64,000 bases of DNA from Advenella faeciporci (lineage in GTDB: Bacteria > Pseudomonadota > Gammaproteobacteria > Burkholderiales > Burkholderiaceae_B), in NCBI RefSeq assembly GCF_014652395.1, contig NZ_BMYS01000013.1, positions 26,599-90,598 of the forward strand. The letters run 5' to 3'. Within the stretch, counting starts at the first letter, position 1; every line of letters begins with the position of its first letter. Shown here piece by piece: positions 61,367 to 64,000 of this stretch. Position numbers and translations under genes: made by a program. A model generated the notes under the pieces. That model saw only the letters and a list, made by a program, of their open reading frames with translations. It was not told where the DNA came from and searched no databases.

Positions 61367-62118
61367 ATACTTTAAAACGAGTCGTTATTTTTGGTGCCAC
61401 CTCTGCCATTGCCGAACAGGTTTCACGCCAACTGGTGAGCCAGGGTGCTTCATTGTTTTGCGTTGGTCGGAATAATAACAAACTGACAGCGATTGTTGAT
61501 GATTTGAAAGTCAGGGCAGGGACCAATCAAAAAATTGAAGGTTTCTGTTGTGATCTGGTAAATATTAAACAGCATCAGGCAATTATCGAGCGTGCCCAAG
61601 ATGTATTGGGTGATATTGATGCCGTCCTGATTGCACACGGTACCTTACCAACTCAACAAGACTGTGAGAATAGTGTTGACTTAACGCTAAAAGAAATTGA
61701 AACGAATGCGTTAAGCATAATCAGTTTATTGACTTTGCTGGCAAATTATTTTGAACCCAAACAAAAAGGGGTAATTTCCGTAATCAGCTCGGTAGCGGGT
61801 GACCGGGGTAGGCAAAGCAACTACGTTTATGGTGCCTCTAAAGGTATGGTAAGCCTGTTTTTGCAGGGTTTGCGCAACCGTTTGGCTCAAAAAGGTGTTG
61901 ATGTTGTTACCATCAAACCCGGTTTTGTAGATACCCCAATGACTGCCAGTTTTAACAAGTCAGGCTTACTATGGAGTAAACCTGACAAGATTGCTCAAGG
62001 CATTGTAAGCGCCATGGTTAAGGGTAAAAATGAAGTTTATTTACCTGGTTTTTGGTGGGGTATCATGTTTATGATTAAACATATTCCAGAGTCTATTTTC
62101 AAAAAAATGTCATTATGA
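61363..62118 (+). CDS. dprE2: DprE2-like decaprenylphosphoryl-2-ketoribose reductase
   Basis: A 251-residue short-chain dehydrogenase (mycobacterial DprE2: 254). The nucleotide-binding turn is FGATSAIAEQVSRQL (a GATSxIA variant of TGxxxGxG, as in DprE2), NAHG is replaced by IAHGTLP, and the catalytic set is S (VISSVAG) with Y-G-A-S-K. It would reduce the 2'-keto intermediate to the arabinose epimer with NADH. ATG 61363 overlaps the DprE1 stop by four bases, and its own stop overlaps the next gene by four. A longer open frame upstream runs inside dprE1 and is not used. The C-terminal segment WWGIMFMIKHIPESIFKKM may be membrane-associated. Confidence 0.9.
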   Translation: MNTLKRVVIFGATSAIAEQVSRQLVSQGASLFCVGRNNNKLTAIVDDLKVRAGTNQKIEGFCCDLVNIKQHQAIIERAQDVLGDIDAVLIAHGTLPTQQDCENSVDLTLKEIETNALSIISLLTLLANYFEPKQKGVISVISSVAGDRGRQSNYVYGASKGMVSLFLQGLRNRLAQKGVDVVTIKPGFVDTPMTASFNKSGLLWSKPDKIAQGIVSAMVKGKNEVYLPGFWWGIMFMIKHIPESIFKKMSL

Positions 62119-62759
62119 ATCATATGACTAAAACGGATTTCAATCGGCCAGTTGCTTTTTTTGATTTTGATGGCACGCTTACGACCAAAGATTCCTTGAT
62201 GCCATTTCTTAAGTTTGTGGTCGGGAAACCTGTTTACTATATTAAGTTGTTTGCAATCAGCCCCATTTTAATCGCTTATTTCTTGAAGCTCATTCGCAAC
62301 GACGTTGCCAAACAGCTGGTGTTGAAATGGTATTTGTCTGGCTATCTTAAAGATGAACTGTTTGATTTGGGTAGCAAATTCAGCCATGAAATCATACCAG
62401 GCATGCTTAGGGCCGAAGGAATAGAACGTTTGAGATGGCACCAACAACTGGGACATGAATGCATTCTGGTTAGTGCTTCGCTTGATGTTTATCTAAGTAG
62501 CTGGGTAAAAATGGAAAATATCAATGCCTTGTTAAGCAGCCAACTGGCTGTTAGGGAAGATTGCATTACCGGTAAATTAAAGGGAGGGAACTGTTTTGGT
62601 GAACAAAAGGTTCAAAGAATTTTGGAATGGCTAAATGGGCGTTTACCACCGTTTATTTATGCCTATGGAAATAGTAAAGGTGATGAGTCTATGCTGATGT
62701 TTGCCAATGAAGGTTTTTTATTCAAGAAGAAACAAGGATTTATAAAAATTAATGGGTGA
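62115..62759 (+). CDS. HAD-IB family phosphatase of the arabinose-donor operon
   Basis: A 214-residue HAD hydrolase. Motif I D17-F-D19-G-T (AFFDFDGTLTTKD), motif II in ILVSASLDVYL, and motif III/IV in YGNSKGDESML, as in SerB-like phosphatases. A hydrophobic cap stretch (residues 40-60) suggests membrane contact. Translation is coupled to dprE2 by ATGA, and the set lacks a PAP2 phosphatase like Rv3807c. I infer it removes the 5-phosphate of polyprenylphosphoryl-5-phosphoribose, the step between UbiA and DprE1. HAD-UbiA fusion proteins known in other bacteria support that pairing. No further gene is coupled downstream. Confidence 0.82.
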   Translation: MNHMTKTDFNRPVAFFDFDGTLTTKDSLMPFLKFVVGKPVYYIKLFAISPILIAYFLKLIRNDVAKQLVLKWYLSGYLKDELFDLGSKFSHEIIPGMLRAEGIERLRWHQQLGHECILVSASLDVYLSSWVKMENINALLSSQLAVREDCITGKLKGGNCFGEQKVQRILEWLNGRLPPFIYAYGNSKGDESMLMFANEGFLFKKKQGFIKING

Positions 62760-62822
62760 TTTTATAAGGCAAACTGTTTGTTCATTTTTTAGCTAATACA
62801 TATCAGTATGTTAACGTTTTGT

Positions 62823-62853
62823 ATGCATTCCCACGCAGAGCGTGAGAATGAGA
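62823..62853. repeat. dispersed GCATTCCCACGC repeat
   Basis: ATGCATTCCCACGCAGAGCG followed by TGAGAATGAGA, one copy of the family at 321-412, with an internal inverted repeat CACGC/GCGTG. It separates the arabinose operon from the convergent oxidoreductase gene. Confidence 0.72.
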
Positions 62854-62868
62854 TAAAGCAAACCAAGC

Positions 62869-63843
62869 TCAAGGCTTCAACAGCAAAGCCCCCGTTCTTT
62901 CCCTTGATTCCAGCATTTCATGTGCCTTAGCAGCGTCTGCCAGTGCAAAGGCCATACCCGGTTCGGCCTTGATGGCCCCCTGTTCCAGTGCATTGAACAG
63001 GTTGTTGCTCATGCTGTCCAGCATGCTTCTTTCCCGGGCGTAGTGAAACACGCTGGGCCGTGTCAGGCTGTTGGACTTGGCAAACAGGGCAGATACCTCA
63101 AACGGCGCCACGCTGCCCGACGATTGCCCGAAATTAACCAGGTGTCCACAAATGGCCAGGCTGTCCAGCGAGCCCTGGAAGGTGTCTTTACCCACCGAGT
63201 CATAGGCCACATTCACGCCTTTGCCATTCGTGATGTCTTGCACCCGTTCCACAACGTTTTCTTCACGGTACAAAATAGTATGCGCACAACCGGCCTGGCG
63301 GGCCAGTTCGGCTTTTTGGGCATTGCCAACCGTGCCTATTACGGTCGCCCCCAGGTGGCTGGCCCACTGGCATAGCAAACGCCCTACGCCACCGGCAGCG
63401 GCATGCACCAGTACCCGCTCACCGGGTTTAACGGGGTGCACCTGTTTTACCAGCATTTCTGCGGTCAGGCCTTTTAGCAAAAGGGTGGCGGCCAGGTCAT
63501 CGCTAATGCTGTCGGGCAGACGGATGGCAAGGTCGGCAGGCAACAGGCGCTCAGAGGTGTAAACGCCATAGCTGCGGGTGATGTAGCCAATTCTGTCACC
63601 AACGGTGAAGTTGGTAACCTGTGAGCCGGTTTCTTCTACTATGCCCACGGCTTCTATGCCGGGAATGCCCGGTAGCGGCAGGGTTTGGTAAAGGCCGGAA
63701 CGCACGTAAACGTCATGAAAGTTCACGCCAATGGCGGTTTGCCGGATACGCAGTTCGTTGGGGCCGGGTTTGCCTACGGTGATGGTTTGCGGCTGTAAAA
63801 CGCCGGGGCCACCGGGTTGGTGAATGACTATTGCCTGTGCCAT
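62869..63843 (-). CDS. qor: NADPH:quinone oxidoreductase-like (zeta-crystallin family)
   Basis: A 324-residue medium-chain dehydrogenase without zinc ligands. N-terminal HQPGGPGVLQPQTITVGKPG and GVNFHDVYVRSGLY are Qor/zeta-crystallin features; the NADPH-binding fold is VLVHAAAGGVGRLLCQWASHLGA (about residues 145-167), and the C-terminal motif is ADAAKAHEMLESRERTGALLL. It reduces quinones by one electron with NADPH, a protective role. ATG 63843; the ribosome site CAGGAAAC is 8 bases upstream. Alone, leftward, flanked on both sides by copies of the dispersed repeat. Not obviously linked to the arabinose locus. Confidence 0.92.
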   Translation of the reverse strand: MAQAIVIHQPGGPGVLQPQTITVGKPGPNELRIRQTAIGVNFHDVYVRSGLYQTLPLPGIPGIEAVGIVEETGSQVTNFTVGDRIGYITRSYGVYTSERLLPADLAIRLPDSISDDLAATLLLKGLTAEMLVKQVHPVKPGERVLVHAAAGGVGRLLCQWASHLGATVIGTVGNAQKAELARQAGCAHTILYREENVVERVQDITNGKGVNVAYDSVGKDTFQGSLDSLAICGHLVNFGQSSGSVAPFEVSALFAKSNSLTRPSVFHYARERSMLDSMSNNLFNALEQGAIKAEPGMAFALADAAKAHEMLESRERTGALLLKP

Positions 63844-63868
63844 GGTTTTTGTTTCCTGTGTGTTGTGT

Positions 63869-63890
63869 ATGCATTCCCACGCTCTGCGTC
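63869..63890. repeat. dispersed GCATTCCCACGC repeat, truncated copy
   Basis: ATGCATTCCCACGCTCTGCG followed by TC, the left half of the unit at 62823. It lies 26 bases upstream of the oxidoreductase start, in its probable promoter region. Confidence 0.65.
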
Positions 63891-63948
63891 ACTGCCATTA
63901 AGTTAAGCATTTTTTGAGATAATAAGCGGCTTTGATTGACAGTTGAAC

Positions 63949-64000
63949 ATGGCTAAAAAAAGCAGGCAATTGAAGTTACCCAAGAGCGGCTTGAAGCGAA
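63949..64000 (+). CDS. start of an unidentified gene (runs off the right edge)
   Basis: ATG at 63949 opens a frame of 17 codons to the end of the window, starting MAKKSRQLKLPKSGLKR, a basic N-terminus. Too short to identify. A TTGAGA/GATAAT-like pair just upstream (63914-63922 region) is not convincingly spaced as a promoter, and no strong ribosome site is seen. Confidence 0.4.
   Translation, partial: MAKKSRQLKLPKSGLKR

Noticed and set aside
62823..62853. Repeat as a terminator of the arabinose operon
   Set aside because: Its stem is short and no U-run follows, and the same unit occurs between other genes regardless of orientation.

Overview
The window looks like a chromosomal segment of a betaproteobacterium of the Alcaligenaceae/Burkholderiales type. 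The evidence is an ArgS/SPOR/DsbA block, a long-form LeuA, AceK next to leucine-catabolism genes, BamE-like and DUF1840 housekeeping genes, and moderate base composition. This placement is by gene content and protein flavour only. No rRNA, tRNA or CRISPR array was seen.

Positions 1-4825 form an anaerobic/denitrification-type island. ubiT-ubiV-ubiU (oxygen-independent ubiquinone hydroxylation) is transcribed leftward and a DUF2249 gene plus a multi-spanning membrane protein rightward. Between them lies an FNR/DNR-type box, and a Crp/Fnr regulator without N-terminal cysteines follows. Positions 4994-12792 hold housekeeping and stress genes: prfC, bfr, bfd with a candidate Fur box, rpoN, and leuA. 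leuA is preceded by a previously unmarked 36-codon leucine-rich leader peptide, which suggests transcription attenuation. Positions 12894-16793 encode a Sec-signal RHS/YD-repeat protein with a C-terminal DUF2235 (Tle1-like) lipase domain. Positions 16940-24044 hold a small lipoprotein, argS, a SPOR protein, dsbA, a transsulfuration-type PLP enzyme, a LysE exporter and a metallo-beta-lactamase-fold hydrolase.

Positions 24088-32601 form a leucine/isovalerate catabolism unit: a LiuR-like MerR regulator with two near-identical palindromic boxes, isovaleryl-CoA dehydrogenase, aceK, a thiolase and both methylcrotonyl-CoA carboxylase subunits. Downstream, an AlbA/Schlafen-type ATP-binding gene is bracketed by dispersed palindromic repeats.

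Positions 34544-51011 are a complete, leftward tad (Flp type IVc pilus) locus. In transcription order it holds flp (58 codons), tadV, two TadE-like pseudopilins, rcpC/cpaB, rcpA/cpaC, tadZ, tadA, tadB, tadC, a TadD lipoprotein with a long Gln/Glu repeat tail, a DUF3613 protein and two large TadG-like paralogues.

Positions 51349-62759 are the most unusual part. They hold a GT2 transferase and four polytopic GT-C-like proteins, one resembling the mycobacterial arabinofuranosyltransferase AftB. These are followed by a tightly coupled operon of UbiA-family phosphoribosyltransferase, DprE1-like oxidase, DprE2-like reductase and a HAD phosphatase. That set is what is needed to make polyprenyl-phosphoryl-D-arabinofuranose from PRPP, a mycobacterial cell-wall donor. 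Its position beside a pilus locus suggests D-arabinofuranosylation of a surface structure, possibly the Flp pilin, by analogy with TfpW pilin glycosylation in Pseudomonas aeruginosa. The window closes with a quinone oxidoreductase-like gene and the first codons of another gene.
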